From NCBI RefSeq assembly GCF_001905545.1, contig NZ_LIPD01000003.1, positions 717,147-781,146 of the forward strand: a stretch of DNA of 64,000 nt, given 5' to 3'. Position numbers and translations under genes: made by a program. Within the stretch, counting starts at the first letter, position 1. Every line of letters begins with the position of its first letter. The notes below the pieces were generated by a model. That model did no database searches, was not told the DNA's origin, and saw only the letters and a program-made list of their open reading frames with translations. Positions 43,068-51,319 of this stretch are shown one piece after another. This stretch comes from Streptomyces sp. CB02056 (GTDB taxonomy: Bacteria > Actinomycetota > Actinomycetes > Streptomycetales > Streptomycetaceae).

Positions 43068-44768
43068 TCAGGCGTGCCGGCGGATCTCCACCGTGCGGAA
43101 CCGGTTGGCGACGAACGCGCCGTCGCAGTAGGCCGAGTTGGCGGCCGGGTTGGCCCCGGTGCCGTGCAGGTCGGAGAAGGCGGCGGTCTGGTTGGGGAAG
43201 ACGCCGCCGGTCAGGTTGAGCGAGAGCGAGACGCCGGAGTCCAGCGCGGCCTCGACCAGCAGCGCCTCCACCTCGGGCGAGGTGGTGTAGCCGGAGGCCG
43301 TCATGGCGCCCTTCTCGCGGACCGTGGTGCGCAGCAACTCGACGGCGGCGGCGGTGGATTCGACGGCGACGGCGAAGGAGACCGGGCCGAAGCACTCGCT
43401 GCGGAAGACCGCGCGGTCGTCCGGCTTGTCGGCGTCCAGCTTGACCAGCGCGGGGGTGCGGACGGTCGCGCCGGGGAAGTCCGGGGAGGTCACCGCGCGC
43501 GGGGCGAGGGCGAGTTCGCCGTACTCGCCGCCGGCCGCGGCGGCCGAGCGCTGGAGCACCCCGGGGTTGACCACGGCGCCGAGGATCGCCGCGGCGCGGG
43601 CGTCGTCGGAGAGCAGGCCCTCGATGGCGCCGGCCAGGTCGGTGACCACCTGGTCGTAGGACTTGTCGCCCTGGTCGGTGGCGATGCCGCCGCGCGGGAT
43701 CAGCACGTTCTGCGGGGTGGTGCACATCTGGCCGCTGTAGAGGGAGAGCGCGAAGGCCAGGTTGCCCAGCATGCCCTTGTAGTCGTCGGTGGAGTCGATG
43801 ACGACGGCGTTCACGCCGGCCTTCTCGGTGTACACCTGCGCCTGCCTGGCGTGCTCCTCCAGCCAGTCGCCGAAGGAGGTGGAGCCGGTGTAGTCGATCA
43901 GCCTGACCTCGGGGCGGACCGCGAGGGCGGCGGCGACGGTGCCGCCCTCGTGCTCGGCGGCCAGGACGACCAGGTTCGGGTCGAAGCCGGCCACGGCGAG
44001 CACCTCGCGGGCGACGGCGACGGTCAGCGCGAGCGGCAGGACGGCCCGCGGGTGCGGCTTGACCAGGACGGGGTTGCCGGTGGCCAGCGAGGCGAACAGG
44101 CCCGGGTAGCCGTTCCAGGTGGGGAAGGTGTTGCAGCCGATCAGCAGCGCGAGGCCGCGCGGGACGACGGTGAACTCCTTGGTCATCACCAGCGGGTCGC
44201 GCTTGCCCTGCGGCTTGGTCCAGCCGGCCTGCTTCGGCAGCCGGGTCTGCTCGGCGTACGCGTAGGCGACCGCCTCCAGGCCGCGGTCCTGGGCGTGCGG
44301 GCCGCCGGCCTGGAAGGCCATGCCGTAGGCCTGGCCGGTGGTGTGCATGACGGCCTGGGCGAACTCGTGGGAGCGGGCGTTGATCCGGTGCAGGATCTCC
44401 AGGCAGACGGCGGCGCGCTCCAGCGGGGTCGCGGCGGCCCAGCCGGGGCGGGCGGCGGTGAGCGCGGCGATCAGCGCGTCCGGGTCGGCGTGCGGGTAGG
44501 TGATGCCCAGCTCGACGCCGTACGGGGAGGCCTCGCCGCCGACCTGGTCGCCGTCGGTGGGGTGGCCTTCGAGGGTGAAGGGCTTGCCGAGCAGGGCGTC
44601 GAAGGCGGCCTTGCCGTCCGCCGGCCCGCTCTCGCCGTACGCCTTGGGGAACTCGGGGTAGGGCGACCAGTAGTCGCGCTCGGCGGCGGCGGCGAGCGCG
44701 GCGTCCAGGGTGGCCTGGTGGCGCTCGACCAGCTCGCTGACGAGGGGGTGGGTGACCGCTGCGGACAT
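43068..44768 (-). CDS. paaN: phenylacetate degradation protein PaaN (aldehyde dehydrogenase fold)
   Basis: 566 residues from the ATG at 44768 with GAGGAG upstream. The aldehyde dehydrogenase fold has catalytic Cys in S-G-Q-M-C-T-T-P-Q-N and N-T-F-P-T-W-N at the cofactor site. PaaN enzymes oxidise the ring-opened semialdehyde or a related intermediate in aerobic phenylacetyl-CoA catabolism. No enoyl-CoA hydratase domain is fused, which fits the actinobacterial paaN type. A 14-bp PaaR-like box lies 54 bp upstream. The rest of the paa cluster is not in the window. Confidence 0.9.
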   Translation of the reverse strand: MSAAVTHPLVSELVERHQATLDAALAAAAERDYWSPYPEFPKAYGESGPADGKAAFDALLGKPFTLEGHPTDGDQVGGEASPYGVELGITYPHADPDALIAALTAARPGWAAATPLERAAVCLEILHRINARSHEFAQAVMHTTGQAYGMAFQAGGPHAQDRGLEAVAYAYAEQTRLPKQAGWTKPQGKRDPLVMTKEFTVVPRGLALLIGCNTFPTWNGYPGLFASLATGNPVLVKPHPRAVLPLALTVAVAREVLAVAGFDPNLVVLAAEHEGGTVAAALAVRPEVRLIDYTGSTSFGDWLEEHARQAQVYTEKAGVNAVVIDSTDDYKGMLGNLAFALSLYSGQMCTTPQNVLIPRGGIATDQGDKSYDQVVTDLAGAIEGLLSDDARAAAILGAVVNPGVLQRSAAAAGGEYGELALAPRAVTSPDFPGATVRTPALVKLDADKPDDRAVFRSECFGPVSFAVAVESTAAAVELLRTTVREKGAMTASGYTTSPEVEALLVEAALDSGVSLSLNLTGGVFPNQTAAFSDLHGTGANPAANSAYCDGAFVANRFRTVEIRRHA

Positions 44769-44821
44769 CTGTGCGCTCCTCGGAGGGCCTCGGAAAGCAG
44801 GACGGGACACGTCACAGAGTA

Positions 44822-44835
44822 ACCGAACGATCGGT
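44822..44835. promoter_or_regulatory. PaaR-type operator upstream of paaN
   Basis: ACCGAACGATCGGT fits ACCG-NN-CG-NN-CGGT, the core of the PaaR (TetR-family) operator reported in Corynebacterium. It is 54 bp upstream of paaN. The TetR gene at 46328 is a candidate for the repressor; phenylacetyl-CoA is the known effector in other species. Confidence 0.7.
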
Positions 44836-44879
44836 CGGGCCACGAGGGTGTGGTGGGAGGAATCCACCGGGAAACGCGC

Positions 44880-44908
44880 GGGGGCGCGTCCGTGGCGGAC
44901 GCGCCCCC
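44880..44908 (-). terminator. 13-bp hairpin after the PIG-V gene
   Basis: GGGGGCGCGTCCG (44880-44892) pairs with 44896-44908, TGG loop. It starts 22 bp past the mannosyltransferase stop and isolates paaN transcription. Confidence 0.85.
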
Positions 44909-44929
44909 GGGGGCTCGGGTGGTCCGGGT

Positions 44930-46198
44930 CTACGGCACGCCCAGCTCGAAGATGACGTACCCGGCGTACCAGCCGGAGGCGACCGCGCCGGTGCCCAGGA
45001 CGGTGGCCAGCACCGGCAGGCTCAGCTTGCGCATCCCCACCGCCAGCGCGATGAACAGCGGGAACGCGGGCAGCAGGTAGCGGGAGACGTTGCCGAAGAT
45101 GCCCAGGCTGCCGAGCACCGAGACGATCGTCGCCAGCGTGTAGGCGGTCAGCACCAGCGGCGGGCGCAGCCGGACCAGCAGCACGATCAGCATCGGCAGG
45201 CTGAGCACGATCAGGGTGGCGAACAGGTCCGGTATCGGGAAGGCGAAGGGGTAGTCGCTGCGGCCCAGCAGCACCCCGCGGATCGCGTGCCAGGTGCCCT
45301 GGCCCCAGTCGAAGTAGTGCAGCCAGGCGTCGTGCTGCAGCCGGAAGTAGCCGCCCCACTCGCCGGTCCGCCAGCCCACCCAGCCCACGTAGCCGAGCAG
45401 GCCGAGCGGGGCCAGCAGCATCGCGGCCAGCGGGCGCAGGACGCCGCTCTCGCGGCGGTACAGCTCGACCAGCGCGGCCAGGCCGACCGCGCCGATCAGC
45501 GCCGCGGAGGTCGGCCGGTTGAGCCCGGCGACCAGGGTGATCACCCCGGCCGCGACCCACTGCTTCGTCATCACGCAGTAGCAGGCCCAGGCGGCCAGCG
45601 CGACGAAGAGGGAGTCCGAGTAGACCGCCCACTCGGCGCCGGAACCCGGGGCGATCGCCCAGATGCCGGCCGCGATCACACCGGAGCGCGCGTCGCCGGT
45701 CAGCTTCTCCACCACGGCGTAGATGCCGGCCGCGGCGAACAGCGAGGCCACCACCGAGACCAGCATCCCGGCGCCGTACAGGCCGAGGCCGGTGACGTCC
45801 GAGGTCATCCGCATCAGGCCGGGGTAGAGCGGGAAGAACGCGGCCGAGTTCTGCTCGACGCTGAAGCCGACCGGGCCGTTCGGTATCGGGACGAGCGCCG
45901 GGTGGTAGCCGAACCGAGCCACCTGCTGGTACCACCAGCCGTCCCAGGTGGCCACCACGTCCCAGGGGTTGGCGCCGCCGCCGAACCGGGCCGGCTTCTT
46001 GGCGTACTCCCCGGAGAAGGAGAGCAGCTTCATGAAGACGGTGAAGCCGATCAGCTTCAGCACCGCGTAGCACCACACCGCCGGTCCGAAGCGGACCACC
46101 AGGGCCCGGCCGCGCTCCTGCCAGGCGCGCGCGGTCTCCTCCGGCTCCTCGCTGCGCTTCTCTGGCACGTCGGAGGCGACTGCCGGTATTGCGTTCAT
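44930..46198 (-). CDS. PIG-V-like membrane mannosyltransferase
   Basis: 422 residues from the ATG at 46198. A charged cytoplasmic start precedes about ten membrane helices. The first outer loop carries W-D-G-W-W-Y-Q-Q-V-A-R-F-G-Y and A-A-F-F-P-L-Y-P, the W-D-x-x-W-Y acidic motif shared by PIG-V and related GT-C enzymes. It probably transfers mannose from polyprenyl-phosphate-mannose on the outside of the membrane, to a glycoprotein or glycolipid. The acceptor is unknown. It diverges from the TetR gene at 46328. Confidence 0.85.
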   Translation of the reverse strand: MNAIPAVASDVPEKRSEEPEETARAWQERGRALVVRFGPAVWCYAVLKLIGFTVFMKLLSFSGEYAKKPARFGGGANPWDVVATWDGWWYQQVARFGYHPALVPIPNGPVGFSVEQNSAAFFPLYPGLMRMTSDVTGLGLYGAGMLVSVVASLFAAAGIYAVVEKLTGDARSGVIAAGIWAIAPGSGAEWAVYSDSLFVALAAWACYCVMTKQWVAAGVITLVAGLNRPTSAALIGAVGLAALVELYRRESGVLRPLAAMLLAPLGLLGYVGWVGWRTGEWGGYFRLQHDAWLHYFDWGQGTWHAIRGVLLGRSDYPFAFPIPDLFATLIVLSLPMLIVLLVRLRPPLVLTAYTLATIVSVLGSLGIFGNVSRYLLPAFPLFIALAVGMRKLSLPVLATVLGTGAVASGWYAGYVIFELGVP

Positions 46199-46327
46199 GT
46201 CCCCAGCCTTGGACGTGGACGGATCGTCCGCAGAGTCTAGGGCCTGCCCCCGTCGGCGTCCCTTGGTTGGTGTGGACCAGTCGGACCCGCTCGCGTGACG
46301 GGGGTGACGGCCGGGGATACTCGGAGG

Positions 46328-46912
46328 ATGGCCGATCACACCACGCGCACCGCCTACACCGTGGAGTCACTGCTCGCGGTGACCGTCGACGTGTTCAACG
46401 AGCGCGGCTACGACGGCACCTCGATGGAGGACCTGTCCCGGGCGGCCGGGATCTCCAAGTCCTCCATCTACCACCACGTGCGCGGCAAGGAGGAGCTGCT
46501 GCGGCTGGCGGTCGGCCGGGCGCTGGACGGGCTGTTCGCGATCCTGGCCGAGCCCGAGGCGGTCGCGGGCCCGGCGGTGGAGCGGCTGGAGCACGTGGTG
46601 CGCCGCACCGCCGAGGTGCTGCTGGACGAGCTGCCGTACGTGACGCTGCTGCTGCGGGTGCGCGGCAACACGGCCACCGAGCAGTGGGCGCTGGAGCGCC
46701 GGCGGGACTTCGACCACCAGGTCGCCGAGCTGCTGCGGGCGGCGGTCGCGGACGGCGCGCTGCGCGCGGACGTGGAGCCGCGGCTGGCCACCCGGCTGCT
46801 GTTCGGGATGATCAACTCGATCGTGGAGTGGTACCGGCCGGGGCTCAAGGCCGCCGACGGGGTCGCGGACGCGGTGGTCCACCTGGCCTTCGACGGGCTG
46901 CGGGCGCGCTGA
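46328..46912 (+). CDS. TetR-family repressor, PaaR candidate
   Basis: 194 residues from the ATG at 46328; GGAGG directly abuts the codon, so either the GTG at 46295 is the start or the mRNA is leaderless. HTH: T-S-M-E-D-L-S-R-A-A-G-I-S-K-S-S-I-Y-H-H-V with recognition helix K-S-S-I-Y-H. The C-terminal domain has R-L-L-F-G-M-I-N-S-I-V-E-W-Y-R-P-G, typical of PaaR/FadR-like acyl-CoA-responsive TetR proteins. Location one gene from paaN and a matching operator suggest PaaR, but the divergent PIG-V gene is an alternative target. Confidence 0.88.
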   Translation: MADHTTRTAYTVESLLAVTVDVFNERGYDGTSMEDLSRAAGISKSSIYHHVRGKEELLRLAVGRALDGLFAILAEPEAVAGPAVERLEHVVRRTAEVLLDELPYVTLLLRVRGNTATEQWALERRRDFDHQVAELLRAAVADGALRADVEPRLATRLLFGMINSIVEWYRPGLKAADGVADAVVHLAFDGLRAR

Positions 46913-46960
46913 CCGGTCCTTCCCCCGGGCCCGGGCCCCGCCCTCGAGGCGGAGCCCTCC

Positions 46961-47422
46961 TCAGAGCGGCGGCACCTGGTCGGTCTCCTCGAAGACCAGC
47001 ATGGTGCGGGTGCCGAGCACCTGCGGGATGGACTGGATGCTGCCCAGCACCAGCTCCCGCAGGGCCTTGTTGTCGGCGGTGTGCACCAGCAGCAGGACGT
47101 CGAAGTCCCCGCCGACCAGCGCGATGTGCGCCACCCCGGGCAGCTCCAGCAGCTGCTCGCGCACCGTCCGCCAGGAGTTCTGGACGATTTTCAGGGTGAC
47201 GTACGCCGACGCGGCCTGACCGGCCCGTTCGTGGTCCACCCTGGCGGTGAAGCCGCGGATGATGCCGTCCTCGACCATCCTGGAGATCCGGGCGTACGCG
47301 TTGGCCCGGGACACGTGCACCCGCTCGGCCACCGAGCGGATGGAGGCGCGACCGTCCTGCTGCAGCAGCCGCAGGATCGACCGGTCGACCCGGTCGAGTC
47401 TGGACATCTGTTCAGCCGACAT
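46961..47422 (-). CDS. Lrp/AsnC-family regulator (BkdR type)
   Basis: 153 residues from the ATG at 47422, chosen for the G-rich site upstream over an internal ATG at 47407. The AsnC-type HTH (residues 8-60: L-D-R-V-D-R-S-I-L-R-L-L, R-A-S-I-R-S-V-A-E-R) precedes a RAM effector domain (H-I-A-L-V-G-G-D-F-D-V-L-L-L-V). It is divergent from bkdABC with a 149-bp gap. In other bacteria BkdR activates bkd with branched-chain amino acids as effector; the same role is inferred here. Confidence 0.9.
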   Translation of the reverse strand: MSAEQMSRLDRVDRSILRLLQQDGRASIRSVAERVHVSRANAYARISRMVEDGIIRGFTARVDHERAGQAASAYVTLKIVQNSWRTVREQLLELPGVAHIALVGGDFDVLLLVHTADNKALRELVLGSIQSIPQVLGTRTMLVFEETDQVPPL

Positions 47423-47571
47423 GACCCCCCACCCCCACCGATTGGACGCACTGCCACCAGTCGACCGCCGTACAGGCCGAATGTCCACCACCTTGTCACG
47501 CTTCTGGTCAAGATGAACAGACGACCGAACAATCGGTAGGGAGCCCCCGCAACCCCTGGAGGTGCCCCGAG

Positions 47572-48714
47572 ATGACCGTTCTCGACCACAGACACCACGC
47601 GGGTGTACCCGGTTGGCTGCCCGGGGCCACCGCCCCGCGCACCGATCCGGCACCCCTCCTCCCGGACCCCTCCCCCGTCCGGGCGATCGGCACCCCCGCG
47701 CTGGAGAAGTACGACCCCGCCCTGCTGCGCGAGCTGTACCGCCGCCTGGTCGTCGGCCGCCGGTACAACCAGCAGGCCACCACCCTGACCAAGCAGGGCC
47801 GGCTCGCCGTCTACCCGGCGTCCACCGGCCAGGAGGCCTGCCAGGTCGCCGCCGCGCTGGTGCTCGGCGAGCACGACTGGCTCTTCCCCAGCTACCGCGA
47901 CACCCTCGCCGTGGTCTCCCGGGGCGTCGACCCGCTGGAGGCGCTGACCCTGCTGCGCGGCAGCGCCCACACCGGCTACGACCCGCGGGCCAGCCGCACC
48001 GCCCCGCTCTGCACCCCGCTCGCCACCCAGGCCCCGCACGCCGTCGGGCTGGCGCACGCCGCCCGGCTGCGCGGCGAGCCGGTGGTCGCGCTGGCGATGC
48101 TCGGCGACGGCGGCACCAGCGAGGGCGACTTCCACGAGGCGCTGAACTTCGCGGCCGTGCTGGACGCCCCGGTGGTCTTCCTGGTGCAGAACAACGGCTA
48201 CGCGATCTCCGTGCCGCTCAGGGCGCAGTCCGCCGCGCCGAGCCTGGCCCACAAGGCCGTCGGCTACGGGATGCCGGGTCGGCTGGTGGACGGCAACGAC
48301 GCGCCCGCCGTGCACTCGGTGCTGACCGAGGCGGTCGAGCGGGCCCGGGCCGGCGGCGGCCCGACCCTGGTCGAGGCGCTGACCTACCGGATCGACGCCC
48401 ACACCAACGCCGACGACGCCACCCGCTACCGCACCGAGCCCGAAGTGGCAGCCTGGCGCGAGCACGACCCGATCCTGCTGATGGAGCGGGCGCTGCGCGG
48501 ACTCGGCGTGCTGGACGACCGCCTGGTGCGGGAGGCGGCCGACGAGGCGGAGGCGCTGGCGGCCCGGATGCGGGCGGAGTTCCACACCGACCCGGAGCTG
48601 GACCCGATGTCGCTGTTCGCCCACGTCTACGCCGAGCCGACCCCGCAACTGCGCGAGCAGGCCGCCCAGTTGGCCGCCGAGCTGGCCGCCGAGGCGGAGG
48701 TGGCGGACCGATGA
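47572..48714 (+). CDS. bkdA: branched-chain 2-oxoacid dehydrogenase E1 alpha
   Basis: 380 residues; CTGGAGG lies seven bases before the ATG. The thiamine diphosphate motif runs from L-G-D-G-G-T-S-E-G-D to Q-N-N-G-Y-A-I-S in the middle of the protein. The substrate side has S-T-G-Q-E-A and Y-R-T-E-P-E-V. It decarboxylates keto acids from valine, leucine and isoleucine, giving isobutyryl-, isovaleryl- and 2-methylbutyryl-CoA, the starters for branched fatty acids and polyketides. The stop overlaps the bkdB ATG (ATGA). An E3 gene is not in the window. Confidence 0.95.
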   Translation: MTVLDHRHHAGVPGWLPGATAPRTDPAPLLPDPSPVRAIGTPALEKYDPALLRELYRRLVVGRRYNQQATTLTKQGRLAVYPASTGQEACQVAAALVLGEHDWLFPSYRDTLAVVSRGVDPLEALTLLRGSAHTGYDPRASRTAPLCTPLATQAPHAVGLAHAARLRGEPVVALAMLGDGGTSEGDFHEALNFAAVLDAPVVFLVQNNGYAISVPLRAQSAAPSLAHKAVGYGMPGRLVDGNDAPAVHSVLTEAVERARAGGGPTLVEALTYRIDAHTNADDATRYRTEPEVAAWREHDPILLMERALRGLGVLDDRLVREAADEAEALAARMRAEFHTDPELDPMSLFAHVYAEPTPQLREQAAQLAAELAAEAEVADR

Positions 48715-49760
48715 GCACGGCCCACCCGTCGCCCACCCCCACCCTTGGCGGAGCCTCTGCGCGGCGCCCCTCTGATGTCCGCACCGCCTCGATGGCGCAG
48801 GCGCTCAACTCCGGGCTGCGGGACGCCATGCGCGAGGACCCGGCGGTGCACGTGCTCGGCGAGGACGTCGGCGCGCTCGGCGGGGTCTTCCGGATCACCG
48901 ACGGGCTCACCGCCGAGTTCGGACCGGAGCGCTGCCTGGACACCCCGCTGGCCGAGGCCGGCATCCTCGGCACCGCGATCGGCATGGCGATGTACGGGCT
49001 GCGCCCGGTCGTCGAGATGCAGTTCGACGCCTTCGCCTACCCGGCGCTGGAGCAGCTGTTCTCGCACGTCGCCAAGATGCGCAACCGCACGGCGGGCCGG
49101 CTCCCGCTGCCGATCACCGTCCGCATCCCGTACGGCGGGGGCATCGGCGGCGTCGAGCACCACAGCGACGCCTCCGAGGCCTACTACACCAGCACCCCCG
49201 GCCTGCACGTGGTCACCCCGGGGACGGTGGCCGACGCGTACGGGCTGCTGCGCGCCTCGATCGCCTCCGACGACCCGGTGGTGTTCCTGGAGCCCAAGCG
49301 GCTCTACTGGGGCAAGGCCGAGTTCGACCCGGACGCGCCCGTCGAGCCGATCGGCCGGGCGGTGCTGCGGCGCACCGGCACCTCCGCCGTGCTGATCACC
49401 TACGGCCCCTCGCTGCCGGTCTGCCTGGCGGCGGCGGAGGCGGCGCAGGCCGAGGGCCGGGACCTCGCGGTGCTGGACCTGCGCACCCTGGTGCCGTTCG
49501 ACGACGAGACGGTCTTCCGGGTGGTGCGCTCGCTCGGCCGGGCCGTGGTGGTGCACGAGGCGAGCGGCTTCGGCGGCACCGGCGCGGAGATCGCCGCCCG
49601 GGTCACCGAGCGCTGCTTCCACCACCTGGCCGCGCCCGTGCTGCGGGTCACCGGCTTCGACGTCCCGTACCCGCCGCCGATGCTGGAGCACCACCACCTG
49701 CCCGGGGTGGACCGGATCCTGGACGCGGTCGCCCGGCTGCAGTGGGAGGACCGAGGATGA
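48711..49760 (+). CDS. bkdB: branched-chain 2-oxoacid dehydrogenase E1 beta
   Basis: 349 residues. After a 24-residue Ser/Thr/Pro-rich start the transketolase-like domain begins M-A-Q-A-L-N-S-G-L-R-D-A-M, with L-G-E-D-V-G-A-L-G-G-V-F and E-H-H-S-D-A-S-E-A-Y-Y near residue 150. It forms an alpha2-beta2 E1 with BkdA. The ATG overlaps both neighbours (ATGA upstream, ATGATG downstream), showing tight translational coupling and equal output of subunits. Confidence 0.95.
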   Translation: MSTAHPSPTPTLGGASARRPSDVRTASMAQALNSGLRDAMREDPAVHVLGEDVGALGGVFRITDGLTAEFGPERCLDTPLAEAGILGTAIGMAMYGLRPVVEMQFDAFAYPALEQLFSHVAKMRNRTAGRLPLPITVRIPYGGGIGGVEHHSDASEAYYTSTPGLHVVTPGTVADAYGLLRASIASDDPVVFLEPKRLYWGKAEFDPDAPVEPIGRAVLRRTGTSAVLITYGPSLPVCLAAAEAAQAEGRDLAVLDLRTLVPFDDETVFRVVRSLGRAVVVHEASGFGGTGAEIAARVTERCFHHLAAPVLRVTGFDVPYPPPMLEHHHLPGVDRILDAVARLQWEDRG

Positions 49761-51085
49761 TGCCCGTCGTACGGGAGTTCCGGCTGCCCGACCTCGGTGA
49801 GGGGCTCACCGGGGCCGAGGTGGTGCGCTGGATGGTCGAGGTCGGCGAGGTGATCGCGGTCGACCAGCCGGTGGTGGAGGTGGAGACCGCCAAGGCCGTG
49901 GTGGAGGTGCCCTGTCCGTACGGCGGGGTGGTCACCGCGCGGTACGGCGAGGTGGGCGAGGAGATCGCCGTGGGCGCGCCGCTGGTGACGGTCGCGGTGG
50001 CGCCGGCGGTGGGGAGCGGGCCGGAGGATGCGGCGGGGCCGGGCTCTGCCGCTGCGCCTGCCGCCGCCTCCGCCTCTGCCGAGGTGGAGCGGCCGTTGGT
50101 CGGGTTCGGGGTCGCCGAGCCGGGCCGGGGCGGGCGGCGGCGCCGGGTCGGGGCACCGGCCTCGGCCTCGGCCGTGGTCGCCGCCGGTGCCGTGGCCGTG
50201 CGGGCTCCGGTCGTCCCGGCCGGGCCGGCGGTGGTGCCGGTGATCTCGCCGCTGGTGCGGCGGCTGGCCCGGGAGCAGGGGGTCGATCTGGCCGCGCTCA
50301 CCGGGAGCGGGCCGGACGGACTGATCATGCGCGCGGACGTCGAACGGGCGGTCGCGGCCAAGGTGGCCGCTCCGGCGCCCGCCGGGCCGGCCGGGCAGGA
50401 CGGCGTGGTCCCGCTGCGCGGGCTGCGCAAGGCGGTGGCCGAGAAGCTGAGCCGCAGCCACCGGGAGATCCCGGCGGCGACCTGCTGGGTGGACGCCGAC
50501 GCCACCGAACTCATGGCGCTGCGGCGGCAGTTGAACGCCACGCCGGGGCCGAAGGTGAGCGTGCTGGCGCTGCTGGCGCGGATCTGCACCGTCGCCCTGG
50601 CGCGCTTCCCGGAGCTCAACTCCTCGGTGACCGGGGACGGTTCGGGCATCGTCCGGCACTCGGCGGTGCACCTGGGCTTCGCCGCGCAGGGCGAGCGCGG
50701 ACTGGTCGTCCCGGTGGTGCGGGACGCGCAGAACCGCAGCACCGGGCAACTCGGCGAGGAGCTGGGCCGGTTGACCGAGGCGGCGCGCAACGGCGCGCTC
50801 ACCCCGGCCGAACTGACCGGCGGCACCTTCACGTTGAACAACTACGGGGTGTTCGGCGTGGACGGCTCGACCCCGATCCTCAACCACCCGGAGGCGGCGA
50901 TGCTCGGGGTCGGTCGGATCGTCGCCAAACCCTGGGTCCACCAGGGGGAGTTGGCGGTCCGCGAGGTGACCCAGCTGTCGTTCACCTTCGACCACCGGGT
51001 CTGCGACGGCGGGACGGCGGGCGGCTTCCTGCGGTTCGTCGCGGACTGTGTGGAGCAGCCGGGGATGCTGCTGCGGCAGCTCTGA
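49757..51085 (+). CDS. bkdC: branched-chain 2-oxoacid dehydrogenase E2 (acyltransferase)
   Basis: 442 residues from the ATG at 49757. One lipoyl domain (residues 5-80) has the lipoylated Lys in V-E-T-A-K-A-V-V-E. A Pro/Ala linker leads to a peripheral-subunit-binding domain (about 160-195, I-S-P-L-V-R-R-L-A-R-E). The catalytic domain (220-442) carries D-H-R-V-C-D-G-G-T-A, with His and Asp of the acyltransferase. It passes the acyl group from E1 to CoA. Last gene of the operon; a 17-bp hairpin follows. Confidence 0.95.
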   Translation: MMPVVREFRLPDLGEGLTGAEVVRWMVEVGEVIAVDQPVVEVETAKAVVEVPCPYGGVVTARYGEVGEEIAVGAPLVTVAVAPAVGSGPEDAAGPGSAAAPAAASASAEVERPLVGFGVAEPGRGGRRRRVGAPASASAVVAAGAVAVRAPVVPAGPAVVPVISPLVRRLAREQGVDLAALTGSGPDGLIMRADVERAVAAKVAAPAPAGPAGQDGVVPLRGLRKAVAEKLSRSHREIPAATCWVDADATELMALRRQLNATPGPKVSVLALLARICTVALARFPELNSSVTGDGSGIVRHSAVHLGFAAQGERGLVVPVVRDAQNRSTGQLGEELGRLTEAARNGALTPAELTGGTFTLNNYGVFGVDGSTPILNHPEAAMLGVGRIVAKPWVHQGELAVREVTQLSFTFDHRVCDGGTAGGFLRFVADCVEQPGMLLRQL

Positions 51086-51108
51086 GGACCGCCGTCGAGC
51101 CCGGCTCT

Positions 51109-51150
51109 CCGGTCGCCCTGGGTGTGCGGACGGACACCCGGGGCGACCGG
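51109..51150 (+). terminator. 17-bp hairpin ending bkdABC
   Basis: Stem 51109-51125 with 51134-51150, one G-U pair, eight-base loop. It begins 23 bp past the bkdC stop. Confidence 0.85.
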
Positions 51151-51319
51151 GGGTGGGGAGAGTAGCGCGTTCCGGGCCCGGATGTCCGGGCTTCGCGTGA
51201 TTCGTCGGTCGGTCGGTCGGGCCGTGCCACGCTGCCTTGGCGCCAGTAGCGACAAGCCAGGTGGTGGCGCAGGCCGGCCGGAGGGCGAAACGATTCTCTT
51301 GGGTACTCGAAACGTAGCG

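Noticed and set aside
46913..46960. Terminator between the TetR and Lrp genes
   Set aside because: Only short GC pairings are present, too weak to call.
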